The notes: a model not told the origin generated them from the sequence alone. A stretch of DNA of 64,000 bases from DATARH01 sp963778385 (GCA_963778385.1 CAVZUA010000006.1:124001-188000); one strand, 5' to 3'. Shown: positions 43,931-52,454, counted from the stretch's first letter. Made by a program: numbers and translations.

Positions 43931-45136
43931 ATGAATTTTGACACGTTTTTCAAGCAACGCCTCGACGCGTTGCACAGCGAGGGCCGCTACCGGGTTTTCG
44001 CCGATCTCGAGCGGCAACGGGGGCGTTTTCCGCGTGCGTTCGACCATCGCGTCGGTGTCGAGGTGACGGTGTGGTGCTCGAACGACTATCTCGGCATGGG
44101 CCAGCATCCGAACGTTCTGGCGGCGATGGCGGCCGAGATGGAGCGCACCGGCGCCGGTGCGGGCGGCACGCGCAATATCTCCGGCACCAGCCACGCGCAC
44201 GTGCTGCTGGAACGCGAACTGGCTGATCTGCATGGGCGCGAGGCGGCGCTGATCTTTACCTCGGGGTTTGTCGCCAACGAGGCCGCGTTGTCGACGCTTG
44301 CCGGCAGCATGCCGGGAATGGTCGTGCTGTCCGACGCGATGAACCATGCCTCGATGATCGCCGGCATTCGCAACAGCCGCGCCGAGCGTTTGATCTTCCG
44401 CCACAACGATGTCGGCCACCTGACGGAGCTGCTTGCCGGGCTGCCGGCCGAGCGGCCAAAGCTCATCTGCTTCGAATCGGTCTATTCGATGGATGGCGAT
44501 ATCGCGCCGATTGCCGCGATCTGCGATATCGCCGATCGATTTGGTGCGATGACCTATCTCGACGAGGTGCATGCGGTCGGGCTCTATGGCGCGCGCGGCG
44601 GCGGCATCGCCGAGCGCGACGGCGTGTCCGACCGCCTCACCGTGATCCAGGGCACATTGGCGAAGGCGTTCGGCACGATGGGCGGCTATGTCGCGGGCTC
44701 GGCCTTGATGGTCGACTTCCTGCGCGGCCATGCGCCGGGTTTCATCTTCACTTCGTCGTTACCGCCACTGGTCGCGGCGGGGGCGCTCGCAGCGGTGCGA
44801 CATCTGAAGGAGAGTCAAGCCGAGCGGACGCGTCACCAGGAGCGGGTGGCCGTTGTGAAGCGACGGCTGGCCGAGGCGGGATTGCCGCTGCTGCCCTCGA
44901 CCAGCCATATCGTGCCTGTTTTGGTCGGCGATGCCGCGCTGTGCCGCACCGCCTCGGACCTCTTGCTGCAGCACCACCAGATCTATGTGCAGCCGATCAA
45001 CTATCCGACCGTGCCGCGCGGCACGGAGCGGCTGCGGCTGACGCCGACCCCGCTGCACAGCGACGAGGACATCGACGCCCTCGTCGCCGCGCTTGAGGAT
45101 GTCTGGCAGCTCCTGCAACTCCGCAAGGCCGGCTGA
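43931..45136 (+). CDS. hemA: 5-aminolevulinate synthase
   Basis: A 401-residue PLP enzyme of the alpha-oxoamine synthase family, MNFDTFFKQRLDALHSEGRY. It condenses glycine and succinyl-CoA to 5-aminolevulinate, the first step of heme synthesis in alphaproteobacteria. The PLP lysine is K245 in GTLAKAFGTMGGY, and other contacts include VWCSNDYLGMGQ, GTRNISGT and YLDEVHAVGLYG. NYPTVPRGTERLRLTPTP near the C-terminus separates ALAS from KBL and BioF. It is the strongest single marker for the class of organism. No heme regulatory motif is obvious at the N-terminus. Confidence 0.95.
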   Translation: MNFDTFFKQRLDALHSEGRYRVFADLERQRGRFPRAFDHRVGVEVTVWCSNDYLGMGQHPNVLAAMAAEMERTGAGAGGTRNISGTSHAHVLLERELADLHGREAALIFTSGFVANEAALSTLAGSMPGMVVLSDAMNHASMIAGIRNSRAERLIFRHNDVGHLTELLAGLPAERPKLICFESVYSMDGDIAPIAAICDIADRFGAMTYLDEVHAVGLYGARGGGIAERDGVSDRLTVIQGTLAKAFGTMGGYVAGSALMVDFLRGHAPGFIFTSSLPPLVAAGALAAVRHLKESQAERTRHQERVAVVKRRLAEAGLPLLPSTSHIVPVLVGDAALCRTASDLLLQHHQIYVQPINYPTVPRGTERLRLTPTPLHSDEDIDALVAALEDVWQLLQLRKAG

Positions 45137-45152
45137 AGCGCAACCCTATCGT

Positions 45153-45170
45153 AAGGGCGGCTTCGCCCTT
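45153..45170. terminator. Possible bidirectional terminator hairpin after hemA
   Basis: AAGGGCG and CGCCCTT form a 7-bp stem with a GCTT loop between the convergent hemA and 45178 genes. Only two to three T residues follow on either strand, so it would be a weak intrinsic terminator. Confidence 0.4.
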
Positions 45171-45177
45171 TGGTCGG

Positions 45178-45438
45178 TTACTGCTGCGGCGCCTGCGGCG
45201 AGCGCGGTGCCAGAACGTTGTCCGCCAGGCATTGCTGCAACGCCTGATCGCGCTTCGCCAGCGATTGCGGGTTGTTGTCGGGAAATTGCTTCTGCGCCTT
45301 GGCGGCGCAACGATCCGCCTGCCCCCAGTTGCGCATCATCTGCTGGCCTTGTTGGGTGAACGCGAAGGTCAGACTTGGCAACGCCACCACCGCAAAGCTC
45401 GCGAGGGCGGCGAGGCGGTAGAACTCGCGCAAGAACAT
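45178..45438 (-). CDS. Small hypothetical exported protein
   Basis: An 86-residue protein starting MFLREFYRLAALASFAVVAL, with AAGGG upstream of the ATG. It has a cleavable signal peptide ending LTFAF. The mature part is glutamine-rich (QQGQQMMRNWGQADRC and QCLADNVLAPRSPQAPQQ) and has two cysteines. I do not recognise the family. A longer frame starting at 45630 overlaps the divergent GST gene and was discarded. Confidence 0.6.
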   Translation of the reverse strand: MFLREFYRLAALASFAVVALPSLTFAFTQQGQQMMRNWGQADRCAAKAQKQFPDNNPQSLAKRDQALQQCLADNVLAPRSPQAPQQ

Positions 45439-45556
45439 CCGCGCACCCTTAAGAGAACGACCCGCTGGGGCAGGATAATACATCTTGACGGCGGCTGCCG
45501 ACAGTTGCGCTTGCCGGTAATCTAAGGCTCCATGCGCGCGGCAAGTGGAGGTGGGC

Positions 45557-46180
45557 ATGCTCAAGGTCTGGGGCCGGACGACGTCGTCGAATGTGCAGAA
45601 GGTGCTGTGGACCTGCGCCGAACTCGGCATCGCCTACGACCGGGTCGATCACGGCGGCCCGTTCGGCGGCAATCGCGACCCGGAATACCTCAAGCTCAAC
45701 CCCAACGGGCTGGTACCCACCGTTATCGACGGCGATCTGGTGATGTGGGAGTCGAACACGATCTGCCGCTATCTGTGCAACACGCATCCCAACGGCAACA
45801 GCCTCTACCCCAGCGATTTCGCCGAACGCACCCTTGTGGAGCGCTGGATGGACTGGCAGCTTTCGGTGATCGGCGCGCCGATGGGCGCGCTGTTGCAGGG
45901 GCTCATCCGCTCGACGCCGGAAACCCGCGACCCGACGGCGATCGAGGCGGCGCGCCGGCGCGCCATCGCCGCGTGGGAGATCGTCGACGACGGGCTCGCC
46001 GACCAACCCTATCTCGGCGGCCAGTCGCTCTCGCTGGCAGAGATCGTCATGGGCACGCACATCTATCGCTGGTTCAACTATCCGATCGAGCGGCCGCAGA
46101 TGTCGCGCCTTCACGCCTGGTACGAGCGCTGCCTGGCACGGCCTGGGTTCAAGAACCACATCGTCATGCCCATCACGTGA
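45557..46180 (+). CDS. Glutathione S-transferase
   Basis: A 207-residue protein with GGAGG before its ATG. The thioredoxin-like N-terminal domain reads MLKVWGRTTSSNVQKVLWTC, with Ser/Asn in the position that activates glutathione. The cis-proline motif is NGLVPTVIDGD, and the Glu-Ser dyad binding gamma-glutamyl is in WESNTICRYL. The helical C-terminal domain follows from about residue 90 with the N-capping box SLSLAEIVMG. Substrate unknown. Confidence 0.9.
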   Translation: MLKVWGRTTSSNVQKVLWTCAELGIAYDRVDHGGPFGGNRDPEYLKLNPNGLVPTVIDGDLVMWESNTICRYLCNTHPNGNSLYPSDFAERTLVERWMDWQLSVIGAPMGALLQGLIRSTPETRDPTAIEAARRRAIAAWEIVDDGLADQPYLGGQSLSLAEIVMGTHIYRWFNYPIERPQMSRLHAWYERCLARPGFKNHIVMPIT

Positions 46181-46259
46181 TAGTGAGCGCCGCGTGGGGC
46201 AATTGCTTTTGCCTGACGGGCCTTTAGTCTCAGCCGCGAAGAGCAGGGAGAACAGGGGT

Positions 46260-46733
46260 ATGAGCGTACCGACCAGATGGGTAGCACTTTCCGCACTCGC
46301 CTTGAGCGTCGGCCTTTTCGCTGGGGCCGTCCGCGCCGACGACGCCGCGGTGATCGACAACCGACAGGCGGTCATGAAGTCGCAAGGCAAGGACATGACA
46401 GCGATCAAGGCCTATGTCGACGACAAGGCCGATCTTGCCTCCGCGCAGGCCGCCGGCGCCGATCTTGTGACGCAGGTCGCCAAGATCCCGACGCTTTTCC
46501 CCAAAGGTACGGGCATGGCCGAATACGCCGGCAAGTCCTGGGCAAAGCCCGTGGTCTGGACCGACGCTGACAAATTCTCCGCCCAGGCGAAGACGGCGTC
46601 CGAGAAGGCGGAGGCGCTGGACAAGGCATTGAAGGGCGGCGACAAGGAGGCGATTACCGCGGCCTTTGGCGACATGGGCAAGAATGGTTGCGGCGGTTGC
46701 CACGAGCCTTTCCGCGAAAAGAAACCGACGTAA
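46260..46733 (+). CDS. Cytochrome c' (class II c-type cytochrome)
   Basis: A 157-residue periplasmic protein with signal peptide MSVPTRWVALSALALSVGLF ending near AVRAD. It has the four-helix layout of cytochrome c'/c556: AVIDNRQAVMKSQGKDM at the start of helix 1 supplies the axial ligand region, and the single heme site GCGGCHEPFRE is near the C-terminus, as usual for class II. The next gene, a diheme cytochrome, starts inside its last 50 bp, so the two are coupled and probably act together. Confidence 0.88.
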   Translation: MSVPTRWVALSALALSVGLFAGAVRADDAAVIDNRQAVMKSQGKDMTAIKAYVDDKADLASAQAAGADLVTQVAKIPTLFPKGTGMAEYAGKSWAKPVVWTDADKFSAQAKTASEKAEALDKALKGGDKEAITAAFGDMGKNGCGGCHEPFREKKPT

Positions 46734-47589
46734 CGCGTCCACCCGACTGATCGCGGCCGCGCTCGGCTTGGCGCTGGCCGCGGCGCCGGCGTTTGCCGAC
46801 GACGCGGCAGTGGCGCGCGGCGCCTACCTCGCCGCGGCAGCGGGGTGTGACGGCTGCCATACCGACAGCAAGAACGGTGGTGAGGCGTATGCCGGAGGGC
46901 GGTTGCTGCCGACCACGTTCGGCCCGATTGCCACGCCCAATCTCACGCCCGACCGGACGACGGGCATCGGCGGCTGGAGCAGTAAGGACTTTGTCCGCGC
47001 GATGCGTTTCGGCATTGCGCCGGACGGCTCGCATTATGTGACGGCCTTTCCGTTCCCGTCTTTTGCCGGGTTGAGCGACGGCGATCTCACCGATCTGAAG
47101 GCGTTTCTCGACAGCCTGAAGCCGGTGGAACAGCCGATCACGGGGGCGCAGGACGTGGCGTTGGCCGCGCGGGCGCGCGCCGCGATCGGCGTTGCGGCCG
47201 CTCATTCCGCCGCGCCGGCGGCGAATGACGGTCCGGCCGTTGCGCGTGGACGGTATCTCGTCGAAACCGTCGGGCATTGCGGCGATTGCCACACTCCATT
47301 GACCTGGCTCGGGACTCCTGACAGCGACCGCTATCTCGCCGGTGCGCGCGGCGGGTTGTGGGGCGGCGGGCCTAACCTCACCCCGGACGCCAAGACCGGT
47401 CTCGGCAATTGGAGTTCGGACGACATCGCCTCGCTGCTGAAGGATGGCGGGACGCCGGACGGCGACTTTGTCGGCGGCGCGATGGCCGAAATCGTCCGCA
47501 ATACGACGCGGCTCACCGATGAGGACCGCCGGGCGATCGCCGCCTATCTCAAAACCCTGTCGCCTAAGGCCTTTGCCAAAAACAACTAA
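46684..47589 (+). CDS. Diheme c-type cytochrome
   Basis: A 301-residue periplasmic protein. From the ATG at 46684 it has a signal peptide rich in basic residues (SAKRNRRNAS) followed by LIAAALGLALAAAPAFA. Two class I domains carry heme motifs AGCDGCHTD and GHCGDCHTP, each with a downstream methionine region. It resembles the cytochrome subunits of membrane-bound alcohol, aldehyde or gluconate dehydrogenases, though those usually have three hemes. The 50-bp overlap with the cytochrome c' gene is larger than normal coupling; no better start was found. Confidence 0.85.
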   Translation: MVAAVATSLSAKRNRRNASTRLIAAALGLALAAAPAFADDAAVARGAYLAAAAGCDGCHTDSKNGGEAYAGGRLLPTTFGPIATPNLTPDRTTGIGGWSSKDFVRAMRFGIAPDGSHYVTAFPFPSFAGLSDGDLTDLKAFLDSLKPVEQPITGAQDVALAARARAAIGVAAAHSAAPAANDGPAVARGRYLVETVGHCGDCHTPLTWLGTPDSDRYLAGARGGLWGGGPNLTPDAKTGLGNWSSDDIASLLKDGGTPDGDFVGGAMAEIVRNTTRLTDEDRRAIAAYLKTLSPKAFAKNN

Positions 47590-47633
47590 TCGGATCGCTG
47601 TTTCGGCACTGGACGCTCGGTTTGCGGTTTCGC

Positions 47634-48737
47634 ATGATGGCGGCTCGTCCCGCTGGCGCGGGATCGGCAGCCGCCGTGAACCCGCAGGAGCACCGCTTGG
47701 CGCGCGCGCGATCGGAGAAAAGCCTGGCCCGGTTCGACCGGATCGCGCTCGTTCTGTCGGGCGGCGGCGCGCTCGGCGCGTATCAGGCGGGAGCGTACGC
47801 GGCGCTCGAAAATGCCGGCATTCGCCCGAACTGGATCGCCGGCAGCGCGATCGGCGCGATCAACGCTGCGATCATCGCCGGCAATCTGCCGCACGAGCGC
47901 TCGTTCCGTCTGCGGCAGTTCTGGCGCGAGTTGAGCCGGCGCGTCGCGATCCGCGCCGATGCCGGGTTGCAGCAGAATGCGCGCGCGGCGATCGAGCGGC
48001 TGATGTTTCGCTGGCGGCATGGCGGGGCGAAGCCGCCGCGAGAGAGCTCCGTGATCCCGACGAGCGAACTGCGCGAGCTGGTCGCCGAAGTCGTCGATTT
48101 CAGCCGGGTCAATTCCGGCGCCGTGCGCGTCGTGCTGGGGGCCACCAATCTCGACACCGGCGCCGAGACATTTTTCGACAACGACCGGCATGTGCTGACG
48201 ATCGACCATGTGCTGGCGAGCACCGCGCTGCCGGGCATGGCGCCGGGTGTTGTCGATGGCCAGCGCTACGGCGGCGGTTCCGTTTCGGTCGCCCCGCTCG
48301 ACGATGCGCGGCCCGCTGATACGCTGTGTTTCGTGATCGACGGCTACGACCCGGTGCCCGGCGTCGGCGGCGGGATGAGCCGGTCGGCGCGGGAAATCGC
48401 CGCGTTGCGGCGCTACCACGATTTGCGCCGGGTCATCGCCTTGCTGGGCGAACGGTTGCCGGCCGGGCTGCGCCGCGACGCCGAGGTCAGGAAATGCCTC
48501 GCCGAGGGCAGCGAGGCGACGATGACGATCCTGCGCCTCGTGCATGAGGGCGCCGACGCCGAGCTGCCGACGAAGATGGCGGATTTCTCGTCGGCCGCGT
48601 TGATGCGCCGTTGGCAGGCCGGCGAAAGCGACGTCGGCACCAGCCTGACGCACCCGCTATGGCTAGCGCCGCCGCCGCGCCGCCTCGGCGTCATCGTCCA
48701 TGAATTGCGCGGGGGCGTCGCCGCACGGCCGCGCTGA
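47634..48737 (+). CDS. Patatin-like protein lacking the catalytic dyad
   Basis: A 367-residue protein with the patatin fold. The glycine-rich oxyanion loop LVLSGGGALGAYQAGAY is intact. The nucleophile elbow, normally GxSxG, reads AGSAIGAINAA, so the serine position is Ala72. The DGG/DGA motif reads QRYGGGSVSVAPL, with Gly213 where the catalytic Asp should be. Both members of the dyad are therefore missing while the rest is conserved. The start is uncertain: ATG at 47634 or 47637, or GTG at 47676, none with a strong ribosome-binding site. It may be a lipid-binding pseudoenzyme. Confidence 0.8.
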   Translation: MMAARPAGAGSAAAVNPQEHRLARARSEKSLARFDRIALVLSGGGALGAYQAGAYAALENAGIRPNWIAGSAIGAINAAIIAGNLPHERSFRLRQFWRELSRRVAIRADAGLQQNARAAIERLMFRWRHGGAKPPRESSVIPTSELRELVAEVVDFSRVNSGAVRVVLGATNLDTGAETFFDNDRHVLTIDHVLASTALPGMAPGVVDGQRYGGGSVSVAPLDDARPADTLCFVIDGYDPVPGVGGGMSRSAREIAALRRYHDLRRVIALLGERLPAGLRRDAEVRKCLAEGSEATMTILRLVHEGADAELPTKMADFSSAALMRRWQAGESDVGTSLTHPLWLAPPPRRLGVIVHELRGGVAARPR

Positions 48738-48767
48738 GCCGCCACAGCGATTGACGGGAGGACGCCC

Positions 48768-49703
48768 ATGCCGTTGAAAAGCAAGGTCATCATCACCTGT
48801 GCGGTGACCGGCTCGATCCACACCCCGACGATGAGCCCGTATCTGCCGCTGACCCCGGACGAGGTGGCGCGCGACGCCATCGCCGCGGCGGAGGCGGGCG
48901 CCTCGATCCTGCACCTGCATGCGCGCGACCCGAAAGACGGCCGCCCGACGCCCGACCCGGACGTCTTCATGCAGTTCCTGCCGCGGATCAAGCAGGCGAC
49001 CAACGCCGTCGTCAACATCACCACCGGCGGCGGGCACGGCATGACCTTGGAGGAGCGGCTCGCCGCACCGCTGCGGGCCAAGCCCGAAATGTGCTCGATG
49101 AACATGGGGTCGATGAATTTCGGGCTTTATCCGATGCTCGACCGCTACAAGGAATGGAAATACGAGTGGGAGCCGCAGGCACTGGAGATGACCCGCGACT
49201 TCATCTTCCGCAACACCTTTGCCGACATCGAAAAGGTCATCAAACGGCTGGGCGAGGAGTGCGGCACGCGGTTCGAGCACGAATGCTACGATGTCGGGCA
49301 CCTCTACAACCTCGCGCATTTTGTCGATCGCGGGCTGATCAAGCCGCCGTTCTTCATCCAGACGATCTTCGGCATCTTGGGCGGGATCGGCGCCGACCCC
49401 GAAAACCTGATGCATATGAAACGGATCGCCGACAAATTGTTCGGCGACGATTACGCCTGGTCGATCCTCGCCGCAGGGCGCCATCAGATGCCGTTTGTGA
49501 CGATGGGTGCGATTATGGGCGGCAATGTCCGCGTCGGGCTCGAGGATTCGCTGTGGCTCGGCCGTGGCCAGCTCGCCCAGGGCAACGCCGACCAGGTGAG
49601 CCGCATCCGCACGATCCTCGAAAACCTCTCGCTCGAGATCGCCACGCCCGACGAGGCTCGCAAATTGCTCGCCCTCAAGGGCGGCGACGACGTGGCGTTT
49701 TGA
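48768..49703 (+). CDS. BKACE family beta-keto acid cleavage enzyme
   Basis: A 311-residue TIM-barrel protein, MPLKSKVIITCAVTGSIHTP, with GGGAGG upstream. Zinc ligands and active-site elements are the His residues in ILHLHARDPKDGRPTP, the Glu in MCSMNMGSMNFG-adjacent sequence, and AAGRHQMPFVTMGAIMGG. BKACEs condense a beta-keto acid with acetyl-CoA to give acetoacetate and a new acyl-CoA; the founding member acts on 3-keto-5-aminohexanoate. The following two genes encode a 3-oxoacid CoA-transferase, which would reactivate the acetoacetate. Confidence 0.9.
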   Translation: MPLKSKVIITCAVTGSIHTPTMSPYLPLTPDEVARDAIAAAEAGASILHLHARDPKDGRPTPDPDVFMQFLPRIKQATNAVVNITTGGGHGMTLEERLAAPLRAKPEMCSMNMGSMNFGLYPMLDRYKEWKYEWEPQALEMTRDFIFRNTFADIEKVIKRLGEECGTRFEHECYDVGHLYNLAHFVDRGLIKPPFFIQTIFGILGGIGADPENLMHMKRIADKLFGDDYAWSILAAGRHQMPFVTMGAIMGGNVRVGLEDSLWLGRGQLAQGNADQVSRIRTILENLSLEIATPDEARKLLALKGGDDVAF

Positions 49704-49716
49704 TTTTTTCTTCATC

Positions 49717-49779
49717 GTCATGGCCGGGCTTGTCCCGGCCATCCACGTGGATCCCCGGGACAAGCCCGGGGATAACGAA
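49717..49779. repeat. Inverted-repeat element, CCGGGCTTGTCCCGG family
   Basis: A 63-bp element composed of GGCCGGGCTTGTCCCGGCC and the inverted CCCCGGGACAAGCCCGGGG, with outer CGTCAT and ATAACG. It separates the BKACE and CoA-transferase A genes. Strong hairpins like this could lower or stabilise transcript levels at the gene border. Confidence 0.82.
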
Positions 49780-49804
49780 CGAGTAGGAGGCGAAAGCCTA
49801 GATT

Positions 49805-50470
49805 ATGATCGACAAACGCGTGCGCAGCCTGGCCGAGGCGGTTGACGGCATCAAGGACGGGTCGGTGGTGCTGACCGGCGGGTTTGGCGGCGCCGGTTCG
49901 CCCGAAGCGCTTTATGGCGCACTGCTCGAACAGGGTGCGAAGGATCTCGTCATCGTCAACAACAATGCCGGCACCGGACGCATCGGTCTGGCCGGGCTGA
50001 TGGACGCCGGGCGGGTGCGCAAGATCATCTGTTCATACCCGCGCAGCTCGGGTTCGGTGGTGTTCGAGGAACTGTACCGCGCGAACAAGATCGAGCTGGA
50101 GTTGGTGCCGCAGGGCATCCTCTCCGAGCGCATGCGCTGCGCCGCGGCGGGGCTGGGCGGGTTCTGGTCGCCGACCGGGGTGGGCACCCGGCTTGCCGAC
50201 GGCAAGGAAGAGCGCGAGATCGACGGTCGCCGTTATGTGCTCGAAAAACCGCTCAAGGGCGATGTGGCGCTGCTGAAGGCGGATCGCGGCGACCGCTGGG
50301 GCAACCTGACCTACAACAAATCGGCACGGAATTTTAACCCGACCATGGCGCAGGCCGCCGCCCTATCGATCGTCCAGGTCCGCCAGTGTGTCGAGCTTGG
50401 CGAGATCGACCCCGAGCACATCGTCACACCGGGCATCTTTATCGATCGCATGGTCGAGGTGCCGGTGTAG
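49805..50470 (+). CDS. 3-oxoacid CoA-transferase, subunit A
   Basis: A 221-residue protein. The CoA-binding glycine-rich motif is VLTGGFGGAGSPEALYGAL, and VNNNAGTGRIGLAGLM and SYPRSSGS follow. It pairs with subunit B encoded at 50558-51226 to transfer CoA from succinyl-CoA to a 3-oxoacid such as acetoacetate or 3-oxoadipate. PcaI, ScoA and AtoD cannot be separated by eye. The BKACE context favours acetoacetate. Confidence 0.9.
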   Translation: MIDKRVRSLAEAVDGIKDGSVVLTGGFGGAGSPEALYGALLEQGAKDLVIVNNNAGTGRIGLAGLMDAGRVRKIICSYPRSSGSVVFEELYRANKIELELVPQGILSERMRCAAAGLGGFWSPTGVGTRLADGKEEREIDGRRYVLEKPLKGDVALLKADRGDRWGNLTYNKSARNFNPTMAQAAALSIVQVRQCVELGEIDPEHIVTPGIFIDRMVEVPV

Positions 50471-50480
50471 TAGGGGGTTT

Positions 50481-50537
50481 CGTCATGGCCGGGCTTGACC
50501 CGGCCATCTAGATCCGCGGGCCAGACCTGGGGATGAC
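50481..50537. repeat. Inverted-repeat element between CoA-transferase genes
   Basis: A 57-bp element with ends CGTCATGG and the inverted GGATGACG, containing GGCCGGGCTTGACCCGGCC. It is in the same family as 49717-49779 and sits between the two subunit genes, leaving the ribosome-binding site AAGGAGGAG of subunit B intact. Confidence 0.78.
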
Positions 50538-50557
50538 GGGAAAGGAGGAGTGAAGCA

Positions 50558-51226
50558 ATGCCGCTCAATCGCAAGCAGATCGCCTGGCGCGCCGCGCAGG
50601 ACCTCGCCGACGGGGTTTATGTCAATCTCGGCATCGGCTTGCCGACACTGGTCGCCGATGTTCTGCCCGAGGGGCGCGAGATCGTGCTGCAGAGCGAGAA
50701 CGGCGTGCTCGGCGTCGGCCCGGCCCCAGGGGACAACGAGATCGACCTGGACCTCGTCAATGCCGGCAAGCAGCCGGTGACGCTGCTCAAGGGCGGCAGT
50801 TATATGCACCATACCGACTCGTTTCTGATGATCCGCGGCGGTCATCTCGACTATGCGCTGCTCGGTGCGTTCGAGGTCGCCGAGAACGGCGACATCGCCA
50901 ACTGGACAACCGACGACCCGAAATTTCCGCCCGGCGTCGGCGGTGCGATGGACCTCGCGGCCGGCGCGAAAGAAGTGCGGGTGCTTGTCGAGCACACGAC
51001 ACGGGACGGCTCGCCGCGGCTGCGCAAGAGGTGCGAATACCCGCTGACCGCGGCGCAGGTCGTGCGGCGCGTCTACACCGACCTCGCGGTCATCGACGTC
51101 ACCGATGACGGGTTTGTCGTGCGCGAGATGGTCGAGGACATCGATTTCGACACGCTGCAGGCCAAGACCGAAGCCAAATTGCACAAGGCGCCGGATTTGA
51201 AGGTGCTCAAAGCGCCGGCGGTCTGA
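50558..51226 (+). CDS. 3-oxoacid CoA-transferase, subunit B
   Basis: A 222-residue protein, MPLNRKQIAWRAAQDLADGV, with AAGGAGG upstream. The catalytic glutamate is in VLQSENGVLGVGPAPG, and the following loop is VTLLKGGSYMHHTDSF. It forms the active site with subunit A by way of an enzyme-CoA thioester. A repeat element separates the two genes. A DUF2721 gene follows after 10 bp and may be transcribed with it. Confidence 0.9.
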   Translation: MPLNRKQIAWRAAQDLADGVYVNLGIGLPTLVADVLPEGREIVLQSENGVLGVGPAPGDNEIDLDLVNAGKQPVTLLKGGSYMHHTDSFLMIRGGHLDYALLGAFEVAENGDIANWTTDDPKFPPGVGGAMDLAAGAKEVRVLVEHTTRDGSPRLRKRCEYPLTAAQVVRRVYTDLAVIDVTDDGFVVREMVEDIDFDTLQAKTEAKLHKAPDLKVLKAPAV

Positions 51227-51236
51227 GGGCGCTTCC

Positions 51237-51728
51237 ATGGGGCCGGCGGCAGTTGTCACGGGTTCGATGCCGGCGATCGATGCGGTCGTTCACATCATCC
51301 AGGTGTCGCTGACCCCGGTCTTCCTGCTGACCGGCATCGCGACATTGTTGAATGTCTTCACCACCCGGCTGGCGCGGGTTGCCGACCAGGTCGATGCCCT
51401 GACCAAGGTGCTCGAAGCCGACCCGTCGCGCCAGAGTGCGCTGACGAATCTGCGGCTGACGCATCTGCACCGGCGGTCATTGTTCCTCGACGCGGCAGTC
51501 TTGCTGGCCGCGACCGCCGGGGCATCCACCTGCGTCTCGGTGTTTGGCTTGTTCGCCGGCGAGGCCGGCGGTTTCGCGGTGGCTGCCGTGCTCTATGTGA
51601 CCTTCGGGCTGGCGATCGTCTGCATCCTGGTGGCGATCGTCACTTACACGATCGAGATGATGCTCGCCAGCCAAAGGGTCCGCGAGGAGGTCATCGCCGG
51701 TCAGCAGATCGCCGAGGAGCCGGAATAG
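51237..51728 (+). CDS. DUF2721 membrane protein
   Basis: A 163-residue inner-membrane protein. The N-terminal helix HIIQVSLTPVFLLTGIATLL with LNVFTTRLARVADQVDAL is the DUF2721 signature. Two further hydrophobic helices follow (AAVLLAATAGASTCVSVFGL and AAVLYVTFGLAIVCILVAIV). Function unknown. GAGGG precedes the ATG. A second ATG at 51267 is possible. It has no obvious tie to the CoA-transferase genes it follows. Confidence 0.85.
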   Translation: MGPAAVVTGSMPAIDAVVHIIQVSLTPVFLLTGIATLLNVFTTRLARVADQVDALTKVLEADPSRQSALTNLRLTHLHRRSLFLDAAVLLAATAGASTCVSVFGLFAGEAGGFAVAAVLYVTFGLAIVCILVAIVTYTIEMMLASQRVREEVIAGQQIAEEPE

Positions 51729-51730
51729 GG

Positions 51731-52123
51731 CTACTCCGCCGCCTTCATCTTCTCATAGCGGCCCATCGGCACGACCTCGGCGATAACGCCGTCGGGCGAG
51801 CGGTATTTGATCGGCACCTCGCCGGGTCTCGAGAGGATCTTGCCGCCATTCGCCGTGACCTTGGTGGCGAAGGCCTCGTGGTCGTCGACCTCGATGCCGA
51901 AATGGTGGATCGCCGGGCCGGGACCGACCAGTTTCGCCTCCTCGTCATCCTCGCTGTCATAGATCATCAGCGCGAGATCGATCGTGCCGTCGGTCATGTG
52001 CCGCGAGATATGCCCGCGCGACCGCCCGGTGCGCACCTGTTTGAAGCCGTACACATTCTCATAGAACTTCGTCGCCGTTTCGAGGTCGGTGACCTTCAAG
52101 GCGATATGGTTGATGCGAGCCAT
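51731..52123 (-). CDS. VOC family (glyoxalase-like) protein
   Basis: A 130-residue protein, MARINHIALKVTDLETATKF. It has the paired beta-alpha-beta-beta-beta units of the vicinal oxygen chelate fold. Possible metal ligands are the His in INHIALKV, the His in IHHFGIEVDD and the Glu in VIAEVVPMG. Members include glyoxalases, ring-cleaving dioxygenases and resistance proteins. No context points to one of them. Confidence 0.85.
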   Translation of the reverse strand: MARINHIALKVTDLETATKFYENVYGFKQVRTGRSRGHISRHMTDGTIDLALMIYDSEDDEEAKLVGPGPAIHHFGIEVDDHEAFATKVTANGGKILSRPGEVPIKYRSPDGVIAEVVPMGRYEKMKAAE

Positions 52124-52133
52124 GTCTTCCTCT

Positions 52134-52454
52134 TCAGCGCGAAGGATTTCGGTGCGCTTCCATATACGCCCGCAAGACCGCGTTCATCCTCGTGTGAAAA
52201 CCCTTGCCGGTGCCGCGGAACCAGGCAAGGACGTCGCGGTCGACGCGGAGGGTGACGTTGTCCTTGCCGGGTGGGAACACGACGCGCGCTTTTGACCAGT
52301 CGATGTCGAGAGGGCCCGCGTCCGGGTCTTCCGCGACGGCACGCGCGATGTCCTCGTCGGTCATTGCATCGAGGCGCGCATCGTCCGTGCGGTCAGGCAG
52401 TCGGCGTGCCTCTTCCGCGGTGATGCGCGTGATACGCTCTTTGCTCCCGAGCAT
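52134..52454 (-). CDS. brnA: BrnA-family antitoxin
   Basis: A 106-residue protein. The C-terminal part (ARVVFPPGKDNVTLRVDRDVL and WFRGTGKGFHTRMNAVLRAY) is the ribbon-helix-helix DNA-binding region characteristic of BrnA. The N-terminal acidic part would bind the toxin. It overlaps the toxin gene by 62 bp and follows it, the inverse order of most TA systems but usual for brnTA. Confidence 0.88.
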   Translation of the reverse strand: MLGSKERITRITAEEARRLPDRTDDARLDAMTDEDIARAVAEDPDAGPLDIDWSKARVVFPPGKDNVTLRVDRDVLAWFRGTGKGFHTRMNAVLRAYMEAHRNPSR

